DNA from: Buttiauxella gaviniae ATCC 51604
GTDB lineage: Bacteria > Pseudomonadota > Gammaproteobacteria > Enterobacterales > Enterobacteriaceae
Length of the DNA: 64,000 nucleotides
Direction of reading: 5' to 3'
Assembly (NCBI RefSeq): GCF_001654835.1
Contig: NZ_LXEP01000045.1
Span: forward strand, 1 to 64,000
Both the position numbers and the translations under genes were made by a program. This document shows positions 8,668 to 15,940 of this stretch, piece after piece (the stretch's first letter is position 1; each line of letters begins with the position of its first letter). The notes beneath the pieces are model-generated. The model made no database searches. It had not been told where the DNA came from and saw nothing but the letters and a program-made list of their open reading frames with translations.

Positions 8668-9328
8668 CACTACCACCATTCAGCACTGCGGCATTCCACG
8701 CTAATTGTGTTGAGCTATAAACCATCTTCTGCTCAGCATCTTTAATTCCGCTGAACTCCATAGCAGGCCGCATCACCATTCTGAACCAGGCATCAAAATT
8801 TTCAGCGACTATCGGTGCTGGCGGTGCAGCTTCGAGTTCTGAGATTTGGTCACCTGCTGCTATCAGTGTTTCTTCTGTACTACGCAGAGTCTTTTCCAGG
8901 TACGCGATGCGCTCATAAGTCTTAGCCTGCTCTGACGCCAACTTATCTGCGCGGAGTCGTTCGTTATCAAAGCTCATACGCCAGTTTTCTCGATCCTTCT
9001 GCGCCTGCTCCAGCTCCGCTATCAGTTCCATTACGTCAGAGTCACCGCCGCCGCTGTAGTCATACCACTGCGATTCTTGGTAATGCGTATCGGCAATATC
9101 TCGGCCGGGCGCATAGTGCCAGCCGTGTTCATCATCAATTTGACCAGAACAAGCCCACACATTGCCTTCACGCCCGGAGCGTTGCAGAGATAACTGCCCT
9201 GCGCATAAACGGCATTTTGGCACTTCTGTAGGGCCGTAACGCTCATTCAATCGAGCAATCAGCGCTTCTATTCCCTTATCCATTGCATCCCTTGATGGTG
9301 GGTCGAAAGTATTTTTAGTCATGTTCAT
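8657..9328 (-). CDS. Ead/Ea22-like phage protein with zinc-binding N-terminus
   Basis: The N-terminal quarter has a Cys motif (CRLCAGQL...VWACSG...DEHGWHYA) that looks like a zinc ribbon. The middle is a coiled coil (about 95-165) and the end 'AEQKMVYSSTQLAWNAAVLNGG' is the familiar tail of Ea22/Ead early proteins of lambdoid phages. Function in the phage is not established; these genes are accessory and mosaic. The start ATG 9328 overlaps the TGA of the 41-aa gene (ATGA); ATG 9322, six bases on, has the better spacing to GGGG. Confidence 0.6.
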   Translation of the reverse strand: MNMTKNTFDPPSRDAMDKGIEALIARLNERYGPTEVPKCRLCAGQLSLQRSGREGNVWACSGQIDDEHGWHYAPGRDIADTHYQESQWYDYSGGGDSDVMELIAELEQAQKDRENWRMSFDNERLRADKLASEQAKTYERIAYLEKTLRSTEETLIAAGDQISELEAAPPAPIVAENFDAWFRMVMRPAMEFSGIKDAEQKMVYSSTQLAWNAAVLNGGSDAK

Positions 9329-9450
9329 GCCCCAAAGCTGATATGCACAAATGAAAACAACCAAAGAATGAACTCAATCACTCCCCAGCCAACCACACCG
9401 CAAATAACGGCTAAAACAAGAAACGTTCCAGTGCCTGGCAAATCGTACAT
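9325..9450 (-). CDS. Small membrane protein (41 aa)
   Basis: An ORF below 60 codons. It starts MYDLPGTGTFLVLAVICGVV and continues into a second hydrophobic stretch (IEFILWLFSFVHISFG), so it is almost entirely one long or two short membrane helices. The stop codon overlaps the start of the Ea22-like gene (ATGA), a common sign of translational coupling. Short membrane proteins next to Ea22-type genes are frequent in enterobacterial phages. Role unknown. Confidence 0.6.
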   Translation of the reverse strand: MYDLPGTGTFLVLAVICGVVGWGVIEFILWLFSFVHISFGA

Positions 9451-9455
9451 TTAAG

Positions 9456-9815
9456 TTATCCCCTGACAGCTAAAGCTGTGCGGATCGCAATGGCGATATC
9501 CGAGTAAAATTTCGAATCTTCATACTGCTGACAGCCAGCCCACTCAAAAATGACGGCGGCAAACTTCATATTGCTGATTACCGTTGATGTGGAATCACTA
9601 CGAGCATAAAGAGCAACCCATGAGCCGGGTTTAATTACCCTAGAGCGAGTACCACCAAGCGCATGCACCACGCCACGTATAGCGGCAGCGTGGCGCTTTG
9701 CTGTGTCCTTACTTACTCCTTCGATTTCACTTCTTTTAGCCACCAACTCCAGCCCGGTATCAATCAAGGTGCTTGAAAGTCTGCGTGATTCTCGTTTGGT
9801 CTTAATTTCGCCCAT
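9456..9815 (-). CDS. Hypothetical phage protein (119 aa)
   Basis: Unrecognised. Basic N-terminus (MGEIKTKRESRRLSSTL), helix-rich middle ('DTAKRHAAAIRGVVHALGG'), no membrane segment. It overlaps the upstream 87-aa gene by 14 bp and is followed by the 41-aa membrane protein gene after 5 bp, so it belongs to the integrase operon. The basic helical character would fit nucleic-acid binding, but no known motif is seen. Confidence 0.5.
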   Translation of the reverse strand: MGEIKTKRESRRLSSTLIDTGLELVAKRSEIEGVSKDTAKRHAAAIRGVVHALGGTRSRVIKPGSWVALYARSDSTSTVISNMKFAAVIFEWAGCQQYEDSKFYSDIAIAIRTALAVRG

Positions 9816-10065
9816 TTGGATCTCCCTTTATTAGCATCCAGATAGTTGAGTTTGGTGTTAAGCGGATTTCCTTAATCAACCCACGCTTTGCCATATTTTT
9901 AAGTTTTACCCTCACGTCATATTGCAAAATCGCTTTGTCTGGATGCAGTCGACATAACGCCTCACGAATGAAACTGGTTTGCATTTTTTGTTCTTTTAAT
10001 CCCGGCACAGCCCAACGCTGAAATGCCGTATAAATATCGCTATCTGTGATGATGTATCGGCGCAT
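9802..10065 (-). CDS. Hypothetical, possibly winged-helix phage protein (87 aa)
   Basis: The pattern helix ('SFIREALCRLHPDKAILQYD'), helix ('VRVKLKNMAKRGLIKEIR') and a short beta wing (LTPNSTIWMLI) resembles a winged-helix DNA-binding domain, a guess from periodicity alone. No family is recognised. It is the gene after a 67-bp spacer from the 90-aa gene; the spacer may hold an internal promoter. Confidence 0.45.
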   Translation of the reverse strand: MRRYIITDSDIYTAFQRWAVPGLKEQKMQTSFIREALCRLHPDKAILQYDVRVKLKNMAKRGLIKEIRLTPNSTIWMLIKGDPNGRN

Positions 10066-10132
10066 AAATCCCCCGCGCTTTTAATTAATTACGGCGGTTA
10101 ATAGTTTTAATTGGTGAGTATTCTCTTGCTAT

Positions 10133-10405
10133 TCAATTACCGCATTCAGGGAATTGAATGCTTATACGCAATGTGGAGGCAGTTTTAAAAATTAAACCCA
10201 TTCGAGGTGTTGACTCAAAACCCTCTATTCTTCTTATCGTGGCACGCATTGCCGAAACAAGCTCTGCAAATTCCGTCTTATCCATTCCTAACTCACGGCG
10301 CAAATCACCACTGATAAGCAGGTCAGTAATTTGACCAATGGTCATACGTCTTTTTTCAGCAATGACTTGCTTCAATTTTTCTTTAGACACATTACCCTCC
10401 TTCAA
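10133..10405 (-). CDS. Hypothetical phage protein with helical DNA-binding look (90 aa)
   Basis: Unrecognised. Residues 8-60 are helical and amphipathic ('KLKQVIAEKRRMTIGQITDLL', 'GMDKTEFAELVSAMRATIRR') and include a turn that could be helix-turn-helix; residues 62-88 are strand-like. The start overlaps the stop of the 240-aa gene by ATGA (10402-10405); the alternative start MSKEK lies five codons on. A role as an early phage regulator is possible but unproven. Confidence 0.45.
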   Translation of the reverse strand: MKEGNVSKEKLKQVIAEKRRMTIGQITDLLISGDLRRELGMDKTEFAELVSAMRATIRRIEGFESTPRMGLIFKTASTLRISIQFPECGN

Positions 10406-11124
10406 CTCATGCTAATAACGTATTGACCATCATTTATCTTTGAGGCATGGATTGCCGTTCTGTATGCAGCCCAGTTATCCTCACCCTCCAAAATGATTGG
10501 TATCGTTTCACCATTGTTAATTAATTGGTCAATTGCTTTTATAGTGTCAGCATCACCACAAGCATTAATAAATAAAGCCCGTAGTTTTCCAGCTACAAAT
10601 GCGATCTTGTCAGATCGTTTTAATTTTTCTTTAATGAAAATTTCCTTTTTCTCAATAGGTATGAGATAGAGGTTTTCTATTGTGTGTTTATCATTAATTC
10701 TGGTTGGGTTTTTATATGCAACCTCACCGCTAATAATGCCGTAATGCATTAACCAAATAATATCTTTAATCGGATAATGCTTTCCGTGCATTAAAATACA
10801 ATCTTCACCACCTCGATTTCTCGTAGCAACCAGCCCTTCAGCGCTAGGCCTACCACTTCCATATTTTCTAATTAATTTACCGTCTTTATATTCAAATAAA
10901 TCATGACAGCGGCGATACAACCACTCGCGATTTACCTCACCTTCGCCGCTATCCGAACTACAAATAAGACCTGAGAGTTGCGACACATCACCCTCAGCAA
11001 CCGCGTATAGCGCCGCTCTCATGGCATCATTGAATTTAACACCACATTCATCAGAGCGCTCCTGTGCGCGGCGGTAAACACCTGCATCTGCACGGAACTG
11101 GACAACCTGCATTTTTTTACTCAT
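10402..11124 (-). CDS. RHH-like N-terminus fused to a degenerate HNH/AP2-type domain (240 aa)
   Basis: Residues 1-45 (VVQFRADAGVYRRAQERSDE, then a helix) resemble a ribbon-helix-helix DNA-binding domain. Residues 75-156 follow the phage HNH endonuclease layout: FEYKDGKL.RK.GSG.P, then G-x-x-Y-x-x-x-x-x-I-W-L-M-x-x-G-x-I, then IENLYLIP. Where active HNH enzymes carry D-H-x-N-G, this protein has A136-Y137-K138, so the catalytic His is missing and nuclease activity is unlikely. It may act as a DNA-binding regulator made from an endonuclease. The last 80 residues are of unknown type. Confidence 0.5.
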   Translation of the reverse strand: MSKKMQVVQFRADAGVYRRAQERSDECGVKFNDAMRAALYAVAEGDVSQLSGLICSSDSGEGEVNREWLYRRCHDLFEYKDGKLIRKYGSGRPSAEGLVATRNRGGEDCILMHGKHYPIKDIIWLMHYGIISGEVAYKNPTRINDKHTIENLYLIPIEKKEIFIKEKLKRSDKIAFVAGKLRALFINACGDADTIKAIDQLINNGETIPIILEGEDNWAAYRTAIHASKINDGQYVISMS

Positions 11125-11131
11125 TTTTATC

Positions 11132-11653
11132 TCATGCTAATTGTGGTGCGACAAATACACCTGTCGTTAATGCTCTATGGAATGCATTAGCCAGACGGCA
11201 AGTATTAATTTCTTCTGCTGACATCGGCAATGGCGGCTTAACCCATTTTGGGGCTGCCTTTGACTCCATCTTTAAAGCGCGAAGAATTGAGCTTGTTGTG
11301 TAAAAGTTTTTATCTACGCGTTTCAAAATGTAAGAACATCTCCGCGTCGTCGGGCATTTTATTTTTTCGATGTGGGCATAAGGCGATCTAAACATATTCC
11401 AGATTCGCCGAGCGATGTTCTTATCCGTCTGTTCTTTGAACTTAGCATTAACCTCTTCTTTAATTTTTTTAATGGTAAGTTCACGCCCTAGCATAATCTT
11501 CACTAAATCTTTAGCCGTTACATTTCGACGATTGGCGGCATGGGCCATGCGCAATGCTTCGGGCAGATACTCACTAATTTTCCCACCAAAAACCTTTGCA
11601 CCGCTTTTGGCTGATTTCCAAGCCTGAGTAAAAACCAGAGAAAGATTCCGCAT
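11132..11653 (-). CDS. Hypothetical basic phage protein (173 aa)
   Basis: Unrecognised. The protein is very rich in Lys/Arg and helical up to about residue 110 (e.g. RRNVTAKDLVKIMLGREL, KIKEEVNAKFKEQTDKN), suggesting nucleic-acid contact, then Pro-rich (PKWVKPPLPMSAEEI). It lies 8 bp after the first gene of the operon and 7 bp before the RHH/HNH-like gene. It could be a replication or repressor-type protein; no motif decides. Confidence 0.5.
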   Translation of the reverse strand: MRNLSLVFTQAWKSAKSGAKVFGGKISEYLPEALRMAHAANRRNVTAKDLVKIMLGRELTIKKIKEEVNAKFKEQTDKNIARRIWNMFRSPYAHIEKIKCPTTRRCSYILKRVDKNFYTTSSILRALKMESKAAPKWVKPPLPMSAEEINTCRLANAFHRALTTGVFVAPQLA

Positions 11654-11661
11654 AAATCACC

Positions 11662-11964
11662 TCACGCGCTTTTATTGAGAATTTTTGGGTGGGAAACAAT
11701 GAAAATGCCATGGATATGACCACGCGGGGCTACGTGAAAAAATAGCCCTTTCCGTGATATTTCAGAGAGGATTTTTGCAGTGCGCTCAGGTAAATCCTGA
11801 ACATTTTGACGGGGACTTATCTCAGAGACTTCGTCGCCGTAAAGGTGAGCGATGTTATCCCCCTCACCCATGCGGCAACAAATTAGATTTAACGCATTAA
11901 CAACGCTTCTTACAGTGCTCGCGCTGCTTAACTTAACGCCAAAAAAGGCCATGACATTCACCAA
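11662..11964 (-). CDS. Hypothetical protein, first gene of the integrase operon (100 aa)
   Basis: Unrecognised. The frame starts MVNVMAFFGVKLSS; Met5 is also possible. It has helical segments (STVRSVVNALNLICCRM; LPERTAKILSEISRKG) and ends with a strand pair around HVAPRGHIHGIFIVS, a pattern seen in small winged-helix proteins. Promoter elements for the whole minus-strand operon should lie between here and 12177. That 210-bp gap contains no gene and probably the phage/host boundary. Confidence 0.45.
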   Translation of the reverse strand: MVNVMAFFGVKLSSASTVRSVVNALNLICCRMGEGDNIAHLYGDEVSEISPRQNVQDLPERTAKILSEISRKGLFFHVAPRGHIHGIFIVSHPKILNKSA

Positions 11965-12176
11965 ATTCTATATGGCTACTTCGTCATGACCTGGGAGAAT
12001 GTATATTATGTTAAATTGAATATCAGGATACAAACTCGATACCATCTCAGAACTCACCACGCTAACTCTCCTCGCCTTTTACCAGATTCGCATGCCATCG
12101 CCCATGGTGGACAGCCTGGAAACAAAACGGAACTGAAGTAGCTGACTGGCAGCCATCCACAGTTCCGTATTGCGTG

Positions 12177-12404
12177 CTAAAACACTTTTGATGAGTAATC
12201 GGATTTTACTTCGCTTTCTATATAAGTATTCAGGCCCCATCCAGCTCGAGCTAACTCTTTCATCTTTTCCAGGTGTTCAGGTCCTGGATGGCGAAGATCG
12301 TAGAGATACACGTGATTATTTTTAAAACGGACTTTGATCGAGTTGGTATCAATCTGGAAACTGACAACTTGTGAATCGCCGCTTTTGTTCGCGTAATTTT
12401 CCAT
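12177..12404 (-). CDS. KTSC-like small protein (75 aa)
   Basis: The core 'NSIKVRFKNNHVYLYDLRHP' followed by 'LEKMKELARAGWGLNTYI' matches the layout of the KTSC domain (strand L-x-V-x-F, G/N-x-x-Y-x-Y, helix, then a Gly-rich turn and N-x-x-I), a small fold of unknown function common near phage and plasmid genes. It stands alone between the phage operon and bluR and may be host or phage. Confidence in the family is moderate because the canonical A-x-S-x-G is changed to ARAGWGL. Confidence 0.5.
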   Translation of the reverse strand: MENYANKSGDSQVVSFQIDTNSIKVRFKNNHVYLYDLRHPGPEHLEKMKELARAGWGLNTYIESEVKSDYSSKVF

Positions 12405-12495
12405 ATTGCATCCTGTTAGCTAAGCCTAAACTCGGGCGAAGCTATCTATTAACCACGTTCCGCGTTTTTATACAGGGTCATAGCTCACGATTTGG

Positions 12496-13236
12496 TTACT
12501 GACCTGAATGAAACTTAATGGCAAACCCTTGTTTCTGCCAGTGTTCCAGTTGTTCCTGTTGACGCATAGTTAGTACCTTCCCTGTCCAGACAAAAATATG
12601 CTGGCCTGGAAATAACTCCGGTCGAGGTGACTCAAGAGGATCAGCCAGCACATCAGGACGCCAGCCATGTTGTGAAAGACGCCAGGCCTCGAGCCAAAGA
12701 CGGATTCTATCCTCGCTTTCCCAGCCAATCAGTAATGTGTCTTTACCTTCTTTGTTTCGAGAGTCAGCGAGGCGCTGGATTACATACTCAATCAGCAACC
12801 CATCAAGAAGGCTAATCATTGCCCTTGCGGTATTTTTATCCAGGCCAAGACACTGACGTACCGGGATAAAAACATGGTCTATGAGGGTATCAACAGCAAA
12901 TACTTGACCTAAATCTGCAATTTTTGTGCGGAGTTTTGCGGGTTGTACAAGGCGCAGTACAGTCATCACTTCATCCTGCTGCGACCGCCATGCTTCATGG
13001 TCAAGAGTCGTCGTCTGACTCGCTTCCAGCAATGCTTTAACCTTCCCTACGGACACGCCACTTTTTATCAGGCGTTTAATCTCTTCAATGCGCAGGATAT
13101 CTTCGTCATCAAACTGCCGATGCCCGCCTTCACTGCGTTGCGGCTTGAATAATCCATAACGGCGTTGCCACGCACGCAGCGTGACAGGGTTGATTGCGCA
13201 TCGTTCGGCAACTTCACCGATACTGTATAAGGTCAT
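12496..13236 (-). CDS. bluR: BluR, MerR-type repressor of the blue-light regulon
   Basis: MerR-family DNA-binding domain at residues 1-70 ([20 protein letters not shown] then RRYGLFKP), followed by a cobalamin-binding-like C-terminal fold as in BluR and MlrA. The two E. coli paralogues are similar; the neighbouring bluF identifies this one as BluR (YcgE). It represses the ycgZ-ymgA-ariR genes until photo-excited BluF binds it. The length (246 aa) fits. An operator of paired TTGTACAA sites lies in its own upstream region, suggesting autoregulation. Confidence 0.9.
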   Translation of the reverse strand: MTLYSIGEVAERCAINPVTLRAWQRRYGLFKPQRSEGGHRQFDDEDILRIEEIKRLIKSGVSVGKVKALLEASQTTTLDHEAWRSQQDEVMTVLRLVQPAKLRTKIADLGQVFAVDTLIDHVFIPVRQCLGLDKNTARAMISLLDGLLIEYVIQRLADSRNKEGKDTLLIGWESEDRIRLWLEAWRLSQHGWRPDVLADPLESPRPELFPGQHIFVWTGKVLTMRQQEQLEHWQKQGFAIKFHSGQ

Positions 13237-13290
13237 TAATCCCTCGTTGTGAGCTTAATACGTCCATGTCGAAACTAACGACTCCGTGCT

Positions 13291-13321
13291 GGTTGTACAA
13301 CCTTTTTTACATTGTACAACC
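13291..13321. promoter_or_regulatory. Candidate BluR operator upstream of bluR
   Basis: The perfect palindrome GGTTGTACAACC (13291-13302) and a second TTGTACAA (13312-13319) have centres 19 bp apart, between the bluF stop and bluR start. The arrangement TTGTACA-N13-TGTACAA is very like the MlrA/BluR-type site (TTGTACA-N12-TGTACAA) known in E. coli. Confidence 0.7.
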
Positions 13322-13325
13322 TGAA

Positions 13326-14546
13326 TTAGAGATCTGCTTTCCTTTCAGGCCAGGCGACGGCGGATATGCCACTTAGTTGGGCACGGGCAAACAAGTTGCC
13401 CTGAAAATGCGAGATTCCGGCTGACTCCAGCCACATCCACTCCTCTGCCTTCTCCACTCCAACCGCCGAAATGGATATCTCAAGCGATGCGCAGCATTTG
13501 ATAATGGCCTGGATGATTGCCTGCCGCGGGCCGCTTTTATGAACATCATTAATCAGCGCTCGGTTAATTTTAATTCTGTCTGGCTGAAACTGTGACAGCA
13601 ACAAAAGCCCACCAAATCCGGCGCCAAAGTGGTCTATCGCAACACTTATCCCTGCCGCTTTCAGTTGCCTGATTCCATCGGTGAACTCCTCGATGCGCGA
13701 TATCACCTCGCTCTCAGTAAACTCTACGGTTACCTGCTCCGGAACAAGTCCATTTGTCTGAATCTCTCTTAACAAGAAATCAACCGCATCAGGAATCATC
13801 ACAAGCGTCATGGGTAACAAATTAACGGAAATAGACTGCTCGCCAAGCTTGAGCGAACTCGCCATCGCAAAGGCGACTTTCTTGCTATTAAGGTCCGCTT
13901 CGTAGAGTGCCTTACCGCTTAAGCCAGCAAAATAGGTGGCTGTAGAATCTCCGCCTGGTGTGCGCAGCAAAGCTTCAGTGGACAAGATTTTCTGAGCAAA
14001 CGGGTCAACCATAGGCTGGAAAGCAAAACTGCAATCTGCCGTGTTATCAGCAACAACCGATTCGATATGAGCCCCTTTTTTATCGGGTATAAACACCCAA
14101 GAATCTGCAGGCGGAATTTCAAAATAGTTTTCTTTTTCAGTGGCTTCAATAAATGTCCGCAAAAACTTAAGCGCACGGTCGTTGTAAAATAGCTGGTACT
14201 TCGAGGTCCCTTTATCCAGCACAGCTTGTAGCACTTCATCCCTGTCGTACTCTCTTAAATCAAAGAGTTCCATCCCCGTCTTTCCAAACCGCCGCGCGGG
14301 AGCGTAATCACAAAGCAACTCAACAATATTGTAGTGGCGCTTATCCTGGCAAATATGTTGGTAAATACTTAAAACGGTCTCTTCCGGGCCTTCAATCATC
14401 TGAAAGAAATGCGTGCCGTTGAACAGCAGTATGCCAGTCACGTCGGCCTGGTCATTTTTAACATTTGCAGCAGCAACCATATCCGTAACCGAGTGAAACG
14501 GTACGTTTTTACAGATATGGCTGCGGTAAATGATGGTAGTAAGCAT
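13326..14546 (-). CDS. bluF: BluF, blue-light sensor with BLUF and degenerate EAL domains
   Basis: Residues 1-95 form a BLUF domain binding FAD; Tyr7, Asn31 and Gln49 match the photoactive residues. Residues about 155-400 form an EAL domain that has lost catalysis: the usual D-D-F-G is DHFGAG, and the E-x-x-x-T-E region reads FTESEVI. It therefore antagonises BluR by direct binding instead of degrading c-di-GMP. The frame opens at 14576, but the homologous start is MLTTIIYRSH at 14546. It lies 90 bp upstream of bluR on the same strand. Confidence 0.92.
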   Translation of the reverse strand: MLTTIIYRSHICKNVPFHSVTDMVAAANVKNDQADVTGILLFNGTHFFQMIEGPEETVLSIYQHICQDKRHYNIVELLCDYAPARRFGKTGMELFDLREYDRDEVLQAVLDKGTSKYQLFYNDRALKFLRTFIEATEKENYFEIPPADSWVFIPDKKGAHIESVVADNTADCSFAFQPMVDPFAQKILSTEALLRTPGGDSTATYFAGLSGKALYEADLNSKKVAFAMASSLKLGEQSISVNLLPMTLVMIPDAVDFLLREIQTNGLVPEQVTVEFTESEVISRIEEFTDGIRQLKAAGISVAIDHFGAGFGGLLLLSQFQPDRIKINRALINDVHKSGPRQAIIQAIIKCCASLEISISAVGVEKAEEWMWLESAGISHFQGNLFARAQLSGISAVAWPERKADL

Positions 14547-14891
14547 GCTGTGTCCAATAGAAAGCTGTTTAGGCATTTACAGTAGCAGATGACCTGCCAA
14601 ACCACCCATTTAAAATACATTAAAATTAATAACTTATTAACAATAAACGAACATATGTACGCTTAAATTCGCAGGTTTTGGCCATGCCTGAAGCCATGAA
14701 ATGCTGAACCTATACATCAAGCGTTGCAGGTTTAAACTACTTATCACGCTAACTAATTGATATTAAATGTATAGCATTTAATGCTTAAGCTTTTAAGAAA
14801 AATCCTTACACTTTTCTATGTACAACTTTTTAATCATTGTATAACTTTATTTGTACATTTATTTGATACTGCATATTTACAGGAGTGACTG
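14547..14891. promoter_or_regulatory. bluF/ycgZ divergent promoter region with paired BluR-like sites
   Basis: This 345-bp AT-rich spacer contains ATGTACAAC (14818-14826), TTGTATAAC (14837-14845) and TTGTACAT (14851-14858). The first two have centres 19 bp apart, the same spacing as the pair upstream of bluR, so this is the likely BluR operator controlling ycgZ. A ribosome site AGGAG precedes the ycgZ ATG. No other gene is seen. Confidence 0.6.
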
Positions 14892-15131
14892 ATGCAACAG
14901 AACAACTACGTACCCGATACAGCTAACGCTATCACCCGATATTTCTCCAAAGCAGCCCTGCCTTCCCAGCAGGAAACTCTGGGACAAATCGTAGTGGAGA
15001 TCCTGAGCGACGGACGCAGTTTGAACCGCAAAGCAATCTGTACAAAATTGTTACGTCGGGTTGAAGAAGCATCAGGTCCTGAAGAAGAGAGTCACTACCA
15101 CACTTTGATTGGCCTGCTTTTTGACCGTTAA
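14892..15131 (+). CDS. ycgZ: YcgZ, small BluR-regulated protein
   Basis: A 79-residue protein matching YcgZ throughout (AITRYFSKA, QQETLGQIV, ILSDGR-LNRKA, HYHTLIGLLF). It is the first gene of the BluR-repressed operon, which in E. coli lowers curli production and raises colanic acid through the Rcs system in blue light and cold. ACAGGAGTG gives a good ribosome site. It is followed by ymgA after 170 bp, a gap that includes a region without obvious coding. Confidence 0.88.
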   Translation: MQQNNYVPDTANAITRYFSKAALPSQQETLGQIVVEILSDGRSLNRKAICTKLLRRVEEASGPEEESHYHTLIGLLFDR

Positions 15132-15300
15132 GTTCAAACGGCCTTATAGCGCAAATTACTGGCTTTTTAGATCAACACTTGTGGGAGCATTATTTCGGGC
15201 AATATAGAAAGCCTGGCAACCTTCAGCTGACCTCCTGAGTGAGGGCTGATTTCAAGCCACATTTCGGTAACGAAACAAGGTGGCAAGAAGAGACGCAGTT

Positions 15301-15624
15301 ATGAGCAGAAGTAAAAGAGAGCAACTGATCGATCAACTGATTGGAGAAGCAGTTTTATCAATCCTTTACGATAACGGGCCAATCAGTACCCGGTCGCTGA
15401 TTGAGAGACTGCAAACAATGGAAGCGTCAGAAAGAGATGCACAGAGGCGAAATCTGATAGCGGATGTGATTACCGATATCAGTCACCAACGCCTGGGCAT
15501 TTCGCGACGTAATTCGCTTCCGAGTCAACAGCAGTGGGACATGGAGAGCCCGATAAAACAAAAAAACAAGGCATATCCGTTATTCGACGATAGCCCTGAT
15601 CCTGGCAGCAGTAAAAAACACTGA
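15301..15624 (+). CDS. ymgA: YmgA-like small regulatory protein
   Basis: A 107-residue protein similar in N-terminal layout to E. coli YmgA (Q-x-x-x-G-E-A-V-L-x-I-L, S-L-I-E-R-L, A-x-R-R-N-L-I). The C-terminal 30 residues are polar and unlike E. coli. The open frame begins at 15280, but ATG 15301 (MSRSKREQLIDQ) is the better start. It shares the two-helix dimer fold with YcgZ and AriR, so the three genes are diverged paralogues in one operon. Confidence 0.75.
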   Translation: MSRSKREQLIDQLIGEAVLSILYDNGPISTRSLIERLQTMEASERDAQRRNLIADVITDISHQRLGISRRNSLPSQQQWDMESPIKQKNKAYPLFDDSPDPGSSKKH

Positions 15625-15661
15625 CTGCTCTACACACTTAACTTACTCATGGTGAAAGTAA

Positions 15662-15940
15662 ATGACCCAGATGACGCTTCATAAATCAGAAATTTATGCC
15701 ACCCTGCCAAACACAGCTTTGACCGCATATTTTCGTAACGCTGGCGACATGCTGGCTGATGAGGCCGTATTACTCGGAGCGGTAATACGCAGCATTCTTG
15801 CTACTGATGGACATTTAACTAATAAAGCCATAATTCAACGTTTGATAGAGGCTATCGAATCCACTGATGATGTCGTCACCATCGACATCGTGCGTAAAAC
15901 CCTTGAGATTGTCGTTGACCATACTTTTGATGATATTTGA
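15662..15940 (+). CDS. ariR: AriR (YmgB), biofilm/acid-resistance connector protein
   Basis: A 92-residue homologue of E. coli AriR/YmgB: LTAYFRNAGDML, 'EAVLLGAVIRSIL', 'NKAIIQRLIEAIES' and 'VRKTLEIVVDHT' all match. It acts downstream of BluR/BluF with YcgZ and YmgA to affect biofilm through the Rcs pathway. It starts 37 bp after ymgA and is the third gene; the E. coli fourth gene ymgC is absent. Two hairpins follow within 100 bp. Confidence 0.88.
   Translation: MTQMTLHKSEIYATLPNTALTAYFRNAGDMLADEAVLLGAVIRSILATDGHLTNKAIIQRLIEAIESTDDVVTIDIVRKTLEIVVDHTFDDI

Larger units (their letters stand above)
1..11964. mobile_element. Prophage remnant (tail-end module plus early-gene/integrase operon)
   Basis: Two minus-strand operons of phage character fill this stretch: contractile-tail baseplate genes (605-6457) and small early-type genes ending in a tyrosine recombinase (7535-11964). 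A tail-fibre assembly gene runs in from the left on the + strand. Genes for tape measure, tube, sheath, capsid and terminase are absent between the hub gene and the integrase operon, where they would be expected upstream of the hub. I infer a deletion or rearranged prophage. The right end is placed at the last phage-like ORF; the true attachment site was not found, and the left end lies outside the window. Confidence 0.65.
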
